DNA of 64,000 nucleotides from Hormiphora californensis (taxonomy: Eukaryota > Ctenophora > Tentaculata > Cydippida > Pleurobrachiidae): positions 1,734,536 through 1,798,535 of the forward strand of contig CM035358.1 of assembly GCA_020137815.1 (NCBI GenBank), in the 5' to 3' direction. The position numbers and the translations under genes are program-made. Positions 34,917-45,480 of the stretch are shown here, in pieces (position 1 is the first letter of the stretch; every line of letters starts with the position of its first letter). Below the pieces are notes generated by a model. That model was not told the DNA's origin. It made no database searches and was given only the letters and a program-made list of their open reading frames with translations.

Positions 34917-37170
34917 ACGTTTCAAACTTTTCAACACTACTTTAAACAAATTAATTTGAGGCGCGCGCCCGTGCGTTTTCGAATATCCCTCTGTAGGCTC
35001 TAGCCATGCCAGATATGACAAATATGGCTACACCTACTGATGACAAAAGTGATGGCAATGCCCTTGCCGTTGGAAATCTTGTAAACGCAGCAGATCCCCT
35101 TACCAAAAAGATCCTGTCTGCCTACCGCCATGATGTGGATTACACCAAGAATCTAGACATCATCCGCACATTCAACTGTGCTCACCTGGAAGCCGCTGCA
35201 TCGTTTTTCGGTGCATCCCCCGGCTCACATGCAGATAAAACTAAGCGGTACCAGAACCGCACTACACTAGCCGACTACATCATCATTCAGCTGGAAAGTC
35301 ATTTTCCTTGTGACTGTGAGGGCTGTGGCGAAGGGTATGCAGTTAAACCAGGTGAATCTCCAGGAGATGTACCTGCCAGAATTTTACGTGACTGCCGATC
35401 ATCGCTGTCATACCCCCTATCCATCTTATGGGCCAAATCGTTTGATTCTGGCATTGTACCACCCTGTCTGAAACTTCAGTACATTGCACCCCTCTACAAA
35501 AAGGGTCCTAAAATGAAAGCTGAAAATTACCGCCCGATCTCCCTCACCAGTCACATTGCCAAGACATTTGAACGGGTTGTAAGATCTCAAATGGTGTCAT
35601 ACTTTGAATCAGAGAACTTGTTTAACGAGTCTCAGCATGGGTTTAGAAGCAAGAGGAGCTGCTTATCCCAACTCACTCGTCACATTGACAATATTCTGAA
35701 CAATCTCAACGACCTTCTTGAAGTGGATGTAATCTACTTGGACTTCGAGAAGGCGTTTGATAAAGTTGACATCGGTATACTTCTCGAAAAGCTGCAGAGA
35801 TATGGAGTTAAGGGCAAACTCCTTGAATGGATCCGCAGCTTCCTACTAGACCGGAAACAAACGGTCTTAGTCGACGGCGTAGCGTCTTCTTTTGCAGAAG
35901 TCAGAAGTGGGGTCCCACAAGGGACTGTTCTCGGTCCACTTTTATTTCTGATTTATGTAATTGACCTGGAATCCGTAATCAAACACGGTTCTTCTTTGTC
36001 GTTCGCTGATGACACTAAAATCTTCTCTGCTATCCGTACTATGGTTGACAAATTGAACCTACAGGAGGATCTGAACAGTGTGATAACCTGGGCTGACGCT
36101 AACAATATGTCCTTGCACCAGTCAAAGTTCGAGGTCATGAATTTCACCCTGAATCACACCAGTTCGTTTAGAGAAGTACCGTTCAGTGCTGAGAACTATT
36201 CCTATCAACTGTCTGATGGGAGGTTCATCGATCCAACAGACACTGTCCGAGACTTAGGTGTTCTACTCTCGAGTGATGGTCAATGGTCGGCCCAAATATC
36301 TCGAGTTGTTACCACGGCTAGTCGGGTTGCTGGATGGACGTTAAGTGCATTTAGATCCAGAACTCGCCGCACCATGATGACTCTTTACAAGTCACTGGTG
36401 CGTCCCCATCTTGACTACTGTTGCACACTGTGGTCACCTTCCAAAAATGGGGATATCAGTCGTGTTGAGGATATTCAACGATCGTACACCCGTAAGATCG
36501 TTGGTCTCAAGGGGCTGAACTACTGGCAACGTCTTCAAACCCTGGGACTTTTGTCGCTTCAGCGCCGACGAGAGAGGTACACTATGATTCTTGTGTGGAA
36601 AGTGTACAACAATGAGATACCCAACAGTACTGACATGTGTTTCGTCGACAGTCACCGCTCTGGCCCTAGAGCTGTCGTCCCTCGATACTCGTACGAGGCT
36701 CAACGATCTATCTTGTCGCTATATGAACAATCATTTGCGGTACTGGGGGCAAGGTTGTGGAACACTTTGCCTCGATCTGTAAAGGAGGCCCCAACTCTTT
36801 ATCAGTTCAAATCTCAGCTAGGTAGTTTCCTCTCTACCATTCCGGATACACCCCCCATCAGCGGTTATCCTGCTCAAGCAAACAGCAACTCAATACTAGA
36901 GTGGTGTCCATGATGCGTGTTAGTGTGTTATGTGTCGCTGTTGCTGTGAGTGTACTGAGTATTGACTCTTTTTAGGAGGTTTATCTTTTTAAATATCCTG
37001 TGTGTTACGCAAATTTATGAATTTGATAATTTGATTTTAAGACCAGATCCATTTAAATGAACAATGCTAACTCTCGTACGCAGCAATCTCTAATTCCTGC
37101 CTCATGATGAAGACTTCAAATTTGGAGGACAATATTGACAGTGGCAAGTTATTGTAACCAGAATTAATAA
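34917..37170 (+). mobile_element. CR1/L2-group LINE, internally deleted (copy 1)
   Basis: The 5' end shares about 38 bp with the second LINE (CAAACTTTTCAACACTACTT at 34,920 and 37,452), marking a common 5' untranslated region. It contains one long ORF (35,006-36,913) and ends in an AATAAATAAACAAA tail near 37,165. The endonuclease and most of ORF1 are missing. Confidence 0.8.
35006..36913 (+). CDS. LINE ORF1 N-terminus fused in frame to reverse transcriptase
   Basis: 635 residues without a stop. Residues 1 to about 117 match the N-terminal domain of the ORF1 at 37,525 (ILSAYRHD..., AAASFFGASPGS, KRYQNRTTLADYIIIQLESH, ending EGYAVKPGES). From about residue 118 (GDVPARILRDC) the sequence is a LINE reverse transcriptase: NYRPISLTSHIAKTFERVV, HGFRSKRSC, DVIYLDFEKAFDKVD, the GVPQGTVLGPLLFLIYV box, and catalytic FADD near residue 334. 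The C-terminal domain HLDYCCTLWSPSKNGD and QRRRERY is intact. The apurinic endonuclease and the ORF1 CCCH fingers are deleted. The open frame and intact catalytic motifs suggest either recent deletion or selection. It could only mobilise with endonuclease supplied in trans or by nick-primed insertion. Confidence 0.85.
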   Translation: MPDMTNMATPTDDKSDGNALAVGNLVNAADPLTKKILSAYRHDVDYTKNLDIIRTFNCAHLEAAASFFGASPGSHADKTKRYQNRTTLADYIIIQLESHFPCDCEGCGEGYAVKPGESPGDVPARILRDCRSSLSYPLSILWAKSFDSGIVPPCLKLQYIAPLYKKGPKMKAENYRPISLTSHIAKTFERVVRSQMVSYFESENLFNESQHGFRSKRSCLSQLTRHIDNILNNLNDLLEVDVIYLDFEKAFDKVDIGILLEKLQRYGVKGKLLEWIRSFLLDRKQTVLVDGVASSFAEVRSGVPQGTVLGPLLFLIYVIDLESVIKHGSSLSFADDTKIFSAIRTMVDKLNLQEDLNSVITWADANNMSLHQSKFEVMNFTLNHTSSFREVPFSAENYSYQLSDGRFIDPTDTVRDLGVLLSSDGQWSAQISRVVTTASRVAGWTLSAFRSRTRRTMMTLYKSLVRPHLDYCCTLWSPSKNGDISRVEDIQRSYTRKIVGLKGLNYWQRLQTLGLLSLQRRRERYTMILVWKVYNNEIPNSTDMCFVDSHRSGPRAVVPRYSYEAQRSILSLYEQSFAVLGARLWNTLPRSVKEAPTLYQFKSQLGSFLSTIPDTPPISGYPAQANSNSILEWCP

Positions 37171-37524
37171 ATAAACAAATGAAATTTGGAGGTTAGGAAG
37201 ACTTTCGAAGTTTTGGTAGTTGAGATCCTGTAAAACCTTGTTTTACTTGAAAAACTAGAGGTTAGGAAGACCGAAGAAATTGACATGTTCTTGATTCTTT
37301 TTCTTCCAAACCTCCGATTTATCAAATCTTATCAGGGAGTGGAGGCTGGAGCAGGGAGCTATGACATCAAGATGTCACGTTGTGACTAATGTCCACTACT
37401 CTTTCACAAGCACACTAATTATAATTCGATATCCGGTCACTCTACCGTACAGTTTCAAACTTTTCAACACTACTTTAAACAAATTAATTTGAGCCAAATG
37501 TCTGCCTGACCACCCCGGAAGACG

Positions 37525-38742
37525 ATGCCGGAAATGTCAAACGAGATACTAGCGAAACAGAAAGCAGTGCTGTCGGAGCTATGTGATGACCCCGACTGTA
37601 GTGACGAGGTGAAACGGATCGTGAAGGCCTACAGTCCTACAGCTAAAAGGTACCAGACCAATCTCAAGGCACTTGATCGTTTTACGGACATTGTTTTGGA
37701 GGAGGCTGCGCTTTTCTTTGGGGGGAAACCCCGTACTGATGACGGAAAGGAAAAACGGTACCGGGACAAAGCCAGTCTCATCGACTGGTTGATAATGGCT
37801 ATTGAAAGTCTATTTCCGCAATTTTGTGAGGCATGCGAGAAAGACTATGTGATCAAAAGGTGTGAGAAATCCAGGTTCAATTGTGGAAGTTGTGGGGCAG
37901 GGAGCCATAATTGCACCCTAATCCAGGAGCAACCGCTGTGCTCTATTCCAGGTTTCAAGTGGATTTGTCACATGTGTTGCAAGAAACACACACTGGAAAA
38001 GTTTGTGGGTTCCAGTGGGGAGTTTGCAAGCCCTCCCAAGAGTGCAGTAAGTGAGGCTTCGGATGACGCCCTAAGGAGGAGGTTCAGCTTCATGTCAGAG
38101 GTTGGAGACACCAAACCAGAACACCAGCAGAAGCCACCCGGTCAGAAATTCAACAGTGTGGAGGAGGCTGACGAGGGCAAGAAGAAAGACGATGATAAGC
38201 CGATCCCGGTGTGCCAACACTACCTACAAAATCGGTGCAAGTACGGCCGCTACGGAACGAAGAAGATCGACGGAGTTTCATGCCAGAAGTCACATCCCCC
38301 AATGTGCCGGAGATACTGCGCCCATGGGTCCATGAAGAAATACGGCTGTCAGCTGGGGAAAGAGTGTCGATACTACCATCCACCTATCTGCCGCTCTTCC
38401 CAGTTCAGGCACGAATGCCTCAAGAAGGACTGTCGTTTTCAGCATCTCAAGAACACCCGACGAGTTGCAGTGGACGAGACTCTCAATCTCAATCGGAACG
38501 GAACCCTGTCTTTTGGTGTCGGAAGGGCTGAGACGAACTATGCTAGGGATACGGAGATACCACGATCCCAAAATCCGAGTGGTAGCTCCAATGACACCCG
38601 TGAACCACCCCGATTTGATGAGGATTCTTTTTTAGAGAGACTGTTCGGGAGAATGGAAGTGAGAATGAAACAGATGCTAGACAAGAGGTTCGAGAGTATA
38701 GAGACGATACGCCCGACTCTAAGTCAATGGAGAGATCGTTAG
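37525..38742 (+). CDS. LINE ORF1, zinc-finger RNA-binding protein
   Basis: 405 residues. Residues 1-115 are an alpha-helical N-terminal domain shared with the fused ORF of copy 1. A Cys-rich region follows (CEACEKDY, CGSCGAGSHNC, CHMCCKKH), resembling a PHD/zinc-ribbon-like fold. Then come three CCCH-type fingers (CQHYLQNRCKYG...H, CRRYCAHGSMKKYGCQLGKE with CRYYH, CRSSQFRHECLKKDCRFQH). A short C-terminal helix ends the protein. ORF1 proteins of this LINE group bind the element RNA. The stop overlaps the ORF2 start by 16 bases in another frame, so ORF2 is probably reached by re-initiation. Confidence 0.85.
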   Translation: MPEMSNEILAKQKAVLSELCDDPDCSDEVKRIVKAYSPTAKRYQTNLKALDRFTDIVLEEAALFFGGKPRTDDGKEKRYRDKASLIDWLIMAIESLFPQFCEACEKDYVIKRCEKSRFNCGSCGAGSHNCTLIQEQPLCSIPGFKWICHMCCKKHTLEKFVGSSGEFASPPKSAVSEASDDALRRRFSFMSEVGDTKPEHQQKPPGQKFNSVEEADEGKKKDDDKPIPVCQHYLQNRCKYGRYGTKKIDGVSCQKSHPPMCRRYCAHGSMKKYGCQLGKECRYYHPPICRSSQFRHECLKKDCRFQHLKNTRRVAVDETLNLNRNGTLSFGVGRAETNYARDTEIPRSQNPSGSSNDTREPPRFDEDSFLERLFGRMEVRMKQMLDKRFESIETIRPTLSQWRDR

Positions 38743-40084
38743 GGACTGTTTCTACTACGAGTAACATATTACTGCTTAATGCAAGGAGTCTAAGTCCGGC
38801 AGGTGATACGTGCTGGAAACTCGGTCTTATTAGAGATTATATAAGAAATGAGAAAACTCCTACAGTAGCCATTGCAGTTACTGAAACCTGGTTTAAAGGG
38901 TATCACTCAGATGCCCAGGTTGAGATACCGGGATATAATGTTTTTAGGAGTGACAGAGTGAGTAGAGTCGGTGGAGGCTGTGCTCTGTATGTTCACTCGT
39001 CGCTGGCTGTTTCTGATAGTACATGTTTTGCTAGTGCGTTTAACAATATGAAAGCTGTCTATGTTGGCCAGGTTAACACCATATTTGCTGCTGTTTATCG
39101 TTCAGAGTCGAGTGTTTTGGACTTTCAGAGACTAATGAACACCTTACAGACATTTATCGATAAGTACAGTGAGAGCGGGTTACCAGAAGTGGTATTATCG
39201 GGTGATTTTAATCTCCCACTCTTTAATTGGGTTGACGGGTCATCAGTCCCAGTTGATCAGCCTAACTACAATGTTGTATCGGACTTTATGGACACTAATT
39301 TTCTATCCCAGGTTGTAGAGGGCCCTACCAGGGGCAACAATACGTTAGATCTCGTGTTCACCAACAGACCGGACTACTTCAGCGATATTTCCATTACAGA
39401 TGAGGGTGTATCAGATCATCTGTGGGTATCATGTCACCTCACCTTCAACCCTCTCGGTCCAGTAAGTCTATTTCTGCCTGGCAAACTGGAAGGTTATCGG
39501 CAACTGGATCTCCATTCAGCGGACTTTGTGAGTATTGATGCTGACCTTGCAGCTACTGATTGGGACAAACTGCTTGTTGAGTGTGAGGATCTGGGTGATG
39601 AGGATGGCTCATTGTTTGTGGAAGCTGTTCGAGATAGAGTGTTCAAGGTGGTTAAGTCACATTGCCGAGTGAAGAAAATGCGAAAGGACTTTGTAGACAA
39701 GGAGCTCAGGCATTTGACTAGCAGGAGGCGTAAACTTGATAAACGTAAGAACGATTCAGTAAAGTGGAAATCGGTGATGGATTGTTTAATTGGGAAAATC
39801 AAATCCCATCTGATATCAAGGGACAAGAAAGTGGAGAGGAAGGCTGTGGGTGCTATCAAGGTAAACCCCAAGTACTTTTATACTCACGTTAAAAAGAACT
39901 CCAAGGTTAAATCATCAGTTGCCCCCCTTGAGCGTGCGGATGGTTCCTTAACTGTGGACCCCCTGGAGAAGGCTAACCTACTACAACACCAGTTTGCTAG
40001 CGTCTTCAGCAATCCGGCGGCTATTGATCCCTCTGTGGCAGCGGGTAACATTGAGGATCAGTGCGTGGATCCTGGGCAGGCAGC
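38727..40084 (+). pseudogene. LINE ORF2 5' part: apurinic/apyrimidinic-type endonuclease
   Basis: The frame opens at ATG 38727 and reads an exonuclease-endonuclease-phosphatase fold: NILLLNARSL, AVTETWF (metal-binding Glu), FRSDRV, GGGCALYVH, VVLSGDFNLP, LDLVFTNRP and the catalytic GVSDHLWVSC. The linker to the reverse transcriptase follows (YTHVKKN..., FASVF). The frame is cut at 40,084 by the LTR element and runs on into the LTR to 40,187, so no complete ORF2 is made. Confidence 0.85.
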
Positions 40085-40815
40085 TGTGGGATATGTGAGG
40101 TACCCATGTTACCCCAGTGCCTCTACCTTCCTTATGATTCTTAGAGTCCCCTTTGCAACATCTATCTCTGGGGCAATATTATGGTAGCGACTGGTAGTTT
40201 GTGTTCTCAGGAAAGAACAAGTGTGAAGAAGCCAGGTAGCGAAGTCGCACTGGTTTAGTTAGTCTGGCTTGTAACTATTCCACCTGTCAAGTAGAGAGAA
40301 CCCTACTATTAGTTTATTTGAGTAAACCGTTACTGTTGAGTTTCGGAGACGCAGAGACGCATGGTAGAGCCTGGCCCGAGATAGGAAAAATGAGCTGGTC
40401 TAGCCTGCCGGTCGTTGACAGTTAGCGGCAGCTGTCGGCACGGCAGAGCCGGAAAACTTTGGACCAGGTGAAGCACGGTTCCAAGCTTGGTAGACTAGAC
40501 AGTCACGTGGTGTTGTAAATATTAACCTCCGGAGTATATAAAGAGCGAGCAAATATGGTAAAAGTGTGGCTTGTGGCTTGTGGCTTGTGAGTGGGACGCC
40601 CCTAGTATCTCTTTTGTGTTGTATCCGATTCTCCGTACGTTGATATTCACACCGTGGTGAACCTTGTTGTTTTACTGTCTATGTGCATGTGCCCTAAAAC
40701 AACCCCTTCATCTGGCAGAACACCCTACACCTACAGCCCGCGAACCCACAACCTGAGCTCCTACTAGGGCACCCCCCTGTCACAGTCTCACTCCCAAGAA
40801 GTACACAATCGCTCA
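40085..40815 (+). repeat. 5' LTR
   Basis: 731 bp. It includes a TATA-box-like GAGTATATAAAGAGCG near 40,531. A TGGCTTG triplication near 40,565 and a deletion between two GCATGTGC words distinguish it from the 3' LTR. Confidence 0.85.
40531..40546 (+). promoter_or_regulatory. TATA-box promoter of the LTR
   Basis: TATATAAA in the 5' LTR, repeated in the 3' LTR near 44,765. It would set the start of the element RNA downstream. Confidence 0.5.
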
Positions 40816-40819
40816 ACTG

Positions 40820-41038
40820 GTGACCTTGATGGGACCCCACAAAACTGCTGATGATGTGCCTCTTCCGGCCCCCGAGAATCTGAGAACCCGGCCAAGACAA
40901 GACCATGAGGAGGATGATGATGTTGAACATGCCCTGATGTTGTTCCAAGAGGAGGACGAGGCGAAAGATCAAGAATGTAACATCAACCTGCTAAGTGGAG
41001 ATGTAGCTGACCAAGGAGTGGTGACTACTGACTGGTGA
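40820..41038 (+). CDS. Short acidic ORF at the start of the LTR element interior
   Basis: 72 residues beginning within the presumed primer-binding site region, rich in Asp/Glu (RQDHEEDDDVEHALMLFQEE). Its place is that of a gag start, but no gag motif is visible, and it may be a relic. Confidence 0.3.
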   Translation: MTLMGPHKTADDVPLPAPENLRTRPRQDHEEDDDVEHALMLFQEEDEAKDQECNINLLSGDVADQGVVTTDW

Positions 41039-43954
41039 GAGAAAGAGCGGACACTCCATTAGCTGTTCCAGAGCCGCGGTATAACATCAGGCCCCGACAC
41101 CAGCAAGAGAGGCGATAGCTTTGGGGGTGCGTGAGGGTTATAACAAATCCAACTCCAATTAACTGCAGAACGATTGGTGTTGGAAATTGAGCCCCTAGCA
41201 AGGAGGATTTGGTGTCTTATATGACGTCTTGCTTAGGAGATTACCTTGGTTACTGGAGAGACTCGAGGCGACCGGAGGTTGAAGCCGTTCTTCATTCTAA
41301 ACGGGCATGTGCACGGGAGGAATGATTGAATTTGGACCGGACACCTACATCGATCCAGATGTGCCGTCGGACAATGATGATGGGCATGTGCCCAAGGGGG
41401 ATAGTATTCAGGGCGGAGGCATCTTACTGGAAACTGAGGAAGGAATCTCTCCTCAAGATTGATAACACCTAATTCACCAACGAGCTAAGTCAAGCCTTGT
41501 CTGACTCTATTGAACAATTATTCTTTATGGGTTGCAAAGCAAATGTGAAAATGGGATGTGTGTAGGGTTTTGGAATATATGAGGCATAAACTCTGGCCAC
41601 TGGCACGTTATTTCAGATACCTTTCTCCCAGCGCGCCGCTGGGAGAAGGTAGCTGTAGTTTATCCGCCAGTGGCGGATAAACTGGTTTAAATCACGACGA
41701 CGATCCCGAGGCGGAGCCGAGGGAGAGGCGGAGGGGTTTAAACCAATAACGTGCCATTGGTCAGAGTTTATGGGTTATATACCCTGCTTTAGTTGTTTGT
41801 TTCAAGTATTACACACTAACAAGAGAGAAAACACTAATCAAAACACACAAAGAGAACTGAGAAACAGTCAAAAACATCTCTCAATTGAGTGTATATTGTT
41901 TGGTAACAGTTACTAAGGAGAGAGAGAAAGAAATAACAAGATATAATGGGGCATGCCAGACATAACACAGAGGAATTGAGATAGTGAAACAAAAGGGGAG
42001 ATAAAGAGAGAGTAATTGGCGGAATGTGTTGTTTCTTTCTCTCCAATTTAGTGTGTAACTCTTCCAAACAGTGTTCCCTCTGTATTTCAGTAAGAACTGA
42101 TCATTTACACACACTTTGAATGTAACATAGGAGTTAAAAATAAATAACCTGCCAGTGGGAAATAATCTGCCGCTGGACTGGCTGGTTATCGAGAGCGCGC
42201 TAGTGGGACTGGCGCATTATTTAAGTTAGCAGGGTATATATTAATATGAAACCTTGTAACGGACCGTGCTTCTACCAATTAGGCGTGGTGTAGCGACACC
42301 TGGGTGTTGAGTAGGAGAGACTTGAGCGGTCTCTGCGTCTCCCATGCTTTGTAATTTTAGGGACCGACTAAGCACTCTTTACAGTATGACGAACTGACCT
42401 ATTTAGATGCGGTTTATGAAAAACAACTCCTCCCTGACTTTTCTGTGTGTGTCTGAGCATTTGATTGCTCGGATATGTTTTCTTTATCGTTGTTCTTCAT
42501 TTGTACAGGAACCGCTATAGACGACAGTTTCGATATAAAGTGTGTTTTAAGGCCCCATATATTACACAGTAGGTATATAGTCAATCAGTAGTCGAGATTC
42601 GTTAGATGCAGAGTTGAGATTGAGACCAAGAGATCTGAGCTGAGAGAGTGAGTATGACACATGATCTACTGGGTGGCGTGTGGTAGCATTGCCCGAGTTT
42701 GTTCGTTTGGAAGTTGTGAGATTGCTAGCTTGTTGACAACCCGAAGTGATCATCTTCTGAGGGCACTGCTCCACGGCATTCTTGGAGACCTTGTATAGGT
42801 TAGAGTTTGAGTCACAGTCACTGTAGAAAAGAGAGAGAGTTAGGAGAGCTTTTAGACAATAGAGAGAGTAAGAGATAGAGAGTTGAACGCATCATTAAGA
42901 GAGAAATGAACAGTGAATAGTGATAAAGTGGAAAGCATGTTGAGAGAAACCGTGTTAGTACATGAGACGTCATGTTTATTGTTTAGGCGTGAGACGTCAT
43001 GAGGACTCAAGAGAGCAACTTGTGTTCAGGTAGAATTGCTCCTATCTAGGACACAATGTCTGTCATTTTAAAGCTCGTTTCGCTTTTGAGACTCATTACC
43101 TTAATTGCGAAGCCAAGACCCAGCGTAATGAACTGTATGCTTGTAGAGCTAAGAAATGGCGGCTTGAGTCAGACCTTTCGGAGAGATTGAGCGTTGGGAG
43201 ATAGAGCTAGTCGTTTAAGACCGATTTTGTATTCGGTGATATCAGTGATCTGCATCTGTACTTGTGGAGCCAGTGATTCGTGCTGCAATGCAATTGGTTT
43301 ATAGCGAGCCCTAGCCGAGTCTATCAAACTCAAGTCTTCGAAAGGTTAGAGTTTAGAGAGATTTAAATTGGTGAGTTAGAGGTTCAGAGAATAGAAGAGA
43401 CTAGAAGAAACTAGAAGAGAATAGAGAGCTACTGAGTGAGTTGAGTCATCGAGGATATGGGTTATTATCTATTTAGTATCTAGGAGAATTGAGATCTGCT
43501 GAGTAAGAGTTAGGCCAACTAACAGCACTGGTGTGATTTTCTGGTACGGTCTGATCTAAGCAGTCTCACTACGTGTTTGTTGTTGGTCAGAGATATTGGC
43601 ACTCGAGTTTGTGATTGAATCGACGCGACTGACGCTCTTCGGTCATAGATTGGAGTGTCAGTAGGGTTGCCCGTATGATTTTGACTAGAATTGATGCGAC
43701 TGACGCTCGTCTATCCGGGATCATGCGGAGCAAAGAGAGAGTGGGAACGAGTAGTAGAGTTTTAGGAAGCAAGACTGACTGAGTAGTTATATATTGAGCT
43801 TTTATATAGTCTTAGATTAGTTTTAGAGTCTGAGTAGAGTCTGAGTAATTTGAACGAGCTGAGAGGTTCCTTGGGCCAACTGCTGGTCATGAACTCCGAC
43901 ATGCACCTCATACCAGTTGGCAGATGTGCTTGTGCGTGAGATCTTGAGCATGCA

Positions 43955-44069
43955 GTGAGTGAGTGAGTGAGTGAGTGAGTGAGTGAGTGAGTGAGTGAGT
44001 GAGTGAGTGAGTGAGTGAGTGAGTGAGTGAGTGAGTGAGTGAGTGAGTGAGTGAGTGAGTGAGTGAGTA
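43955..44069. repeat. (GAGT)n microsatellite
   Basis: About 28 perfect GAGT units inside the LTR element interior. Confidence 0.95.
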
Positions 44070-44315
44070 GTCGAGTTCTCTATAGTTCTTTAGGTGTTCT
44101 GAGGTGGCTTTGATTTGCCTAGGTCAGTATGCACCTGTTATGACGTGGGTATTGGTCCTGGGGACTTCGAAACCGCTAAAAGACGATATATTACTATTTA
44201 TGAGTAGAGTTAGTTAATGAGTCAGTCTTGGGAGTAGAGCTAATATTAATTAGGAGTTACTTAATTTTGTCACCCGAAGTAAGGGGTCACTCTTAGTCTT
44301 GTAGGAGAGGGTGAA

Positions 44316-45096
44316 TGTGGGATATGTGAGGTACCCATGTTACCCCAGTGCCTCTACCTTCCTTATGATTCTTAGAGTCCCCTTTGCAACATCTATCTCT
44401 GGGGCAATATTATGGTAGCGACTGGTAGTTTGTGTTCTCAGGAAAGAACAAGTGTGAAGAAGCCAGGTAGCGAAGTCGCACTGGTTTAGTTAGTCTGGCT
44501 TGTAACTATTCCACCTGTCAAGTAGAGAGAACCCTACTATTAGTTTATTTGAGTAAACCGTTACTGTTGAGTTTCGGAGACGCAGAGACGCATGGTAGAG
44601 CCTGGCCCGAGATAGGAAAAATGAGCTGGTCTAGCCTGCCGGTCGTTGACAGTTAGCGGCAGCTGTCGGCACGGCAGAGCCGGAAAACTTTGGACCAGGT
44701 GAAGCACGGTTCCAAGCTTGGTAGACTAGACAGTCACGTGGTGTTGTAAATATTAACCTCAGGAGTATATAAAGAGCGAGCAAATATGGTAAAAGTGTGG
44801 CTTGTGAGTGGGACGCCCCTAGTATCTCTTTTGTGTTGTATCCGATTCTCCGTACGTTGATATTCACACCGTGGTGAACCTTGTTGTTTTACTGTCTATG
44901 TGCATGTGCACTGATATCTATCACTCCAAAGTCCAAGTTCACCTCGTCCGGCGGTTGTTTTAAGGGCATGTGCCCTAAAACAACCCCTTCATCTGGCAGA
45001 ACACCCTACACCTACAGCCCGCGAACCCACAACCTGAGCTCCTACTAGGGCACCCCCCTGTCACAGTCTCACTCCCAAGAAGTACACAATCGCTCA
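44316..45096 (+). repeat. 3' LTR
   Basis: 781 bp, matching the 5' LTR nearly base for base except for about 62 extra bases around 44,910-44,970 and fewer TGGCTTG copies. High identity means recent insertion. Confidence 0.85.
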
Positions 45097-45105
45097 CAGC
45101 AGTGT

Positions 45106-45480
45106 GTGATGGTGGATGGGGTTAGGTCACCATGGGTGGAGGTGCTCAGCGGGGTGGCGCAGGGTAGTGTCCTGGGCCCTCTCCTCTTCCTTATTTATAT
45201 ACTGGACCTGGAATCTGTACTGGATGGTAGTATGTGTCTCACCTTTGCGGATGATACCAAGTTAATGAAAGCCATAACAGATATTGTTGATCAGGAGGGT
45301 TTACAATCTGATCTTTTGAAGGTTACAGAATGGGCCAAGATAAACAATATGGTGCTACATGATCAGAAATTTCAACTCCTGAGTTACAGACTGAACAAGT
45401 CGGCAATCTACAAGGAATTCCCTTTTTCAGTTGACATATGTTCGTATACCACAAAATCTGGAGTACAACTGTTTCCTGAA
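45106..45480 (+). pseudogene. LINE ORF2 reverse-transcriptase core fragment
   Basis: Reads VMVDGVRSPWVEV, SGVAQGSVLGPLLFLIYIL and catalytic FADDTK, then the thumb region to LFPE, where the 3.4-kb insertion begins. The frame is broken on both sides. Confidence 0.85.

Larger units (their letters stand above)
40085..45096 (+). mobile_element. Non-autonomous LTR retrotransposon inserted in the LINE
   Basis: Two nearly identical direct repeats, 40,085-40,815 and 44,316-45,096, begin TGTGGGATATG and end CGCTCA, as LTRs do. They are flanked by CAGC on both sides (40,081-40,084 and 45,097-45,100), a 4-bp target duplication. ACTGGTGACCTTG follows the 5' LTR where a primer-binding site belongs. A purine tract AGGAGAGGGTGAA precedes the 3' LTR. 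The 3.5-kb interior has no pol frame, only a 72-residue acidic ORF just after the 5' LTR, so this is a LARD-like element mobilised in trans. Confidence 0.85.
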
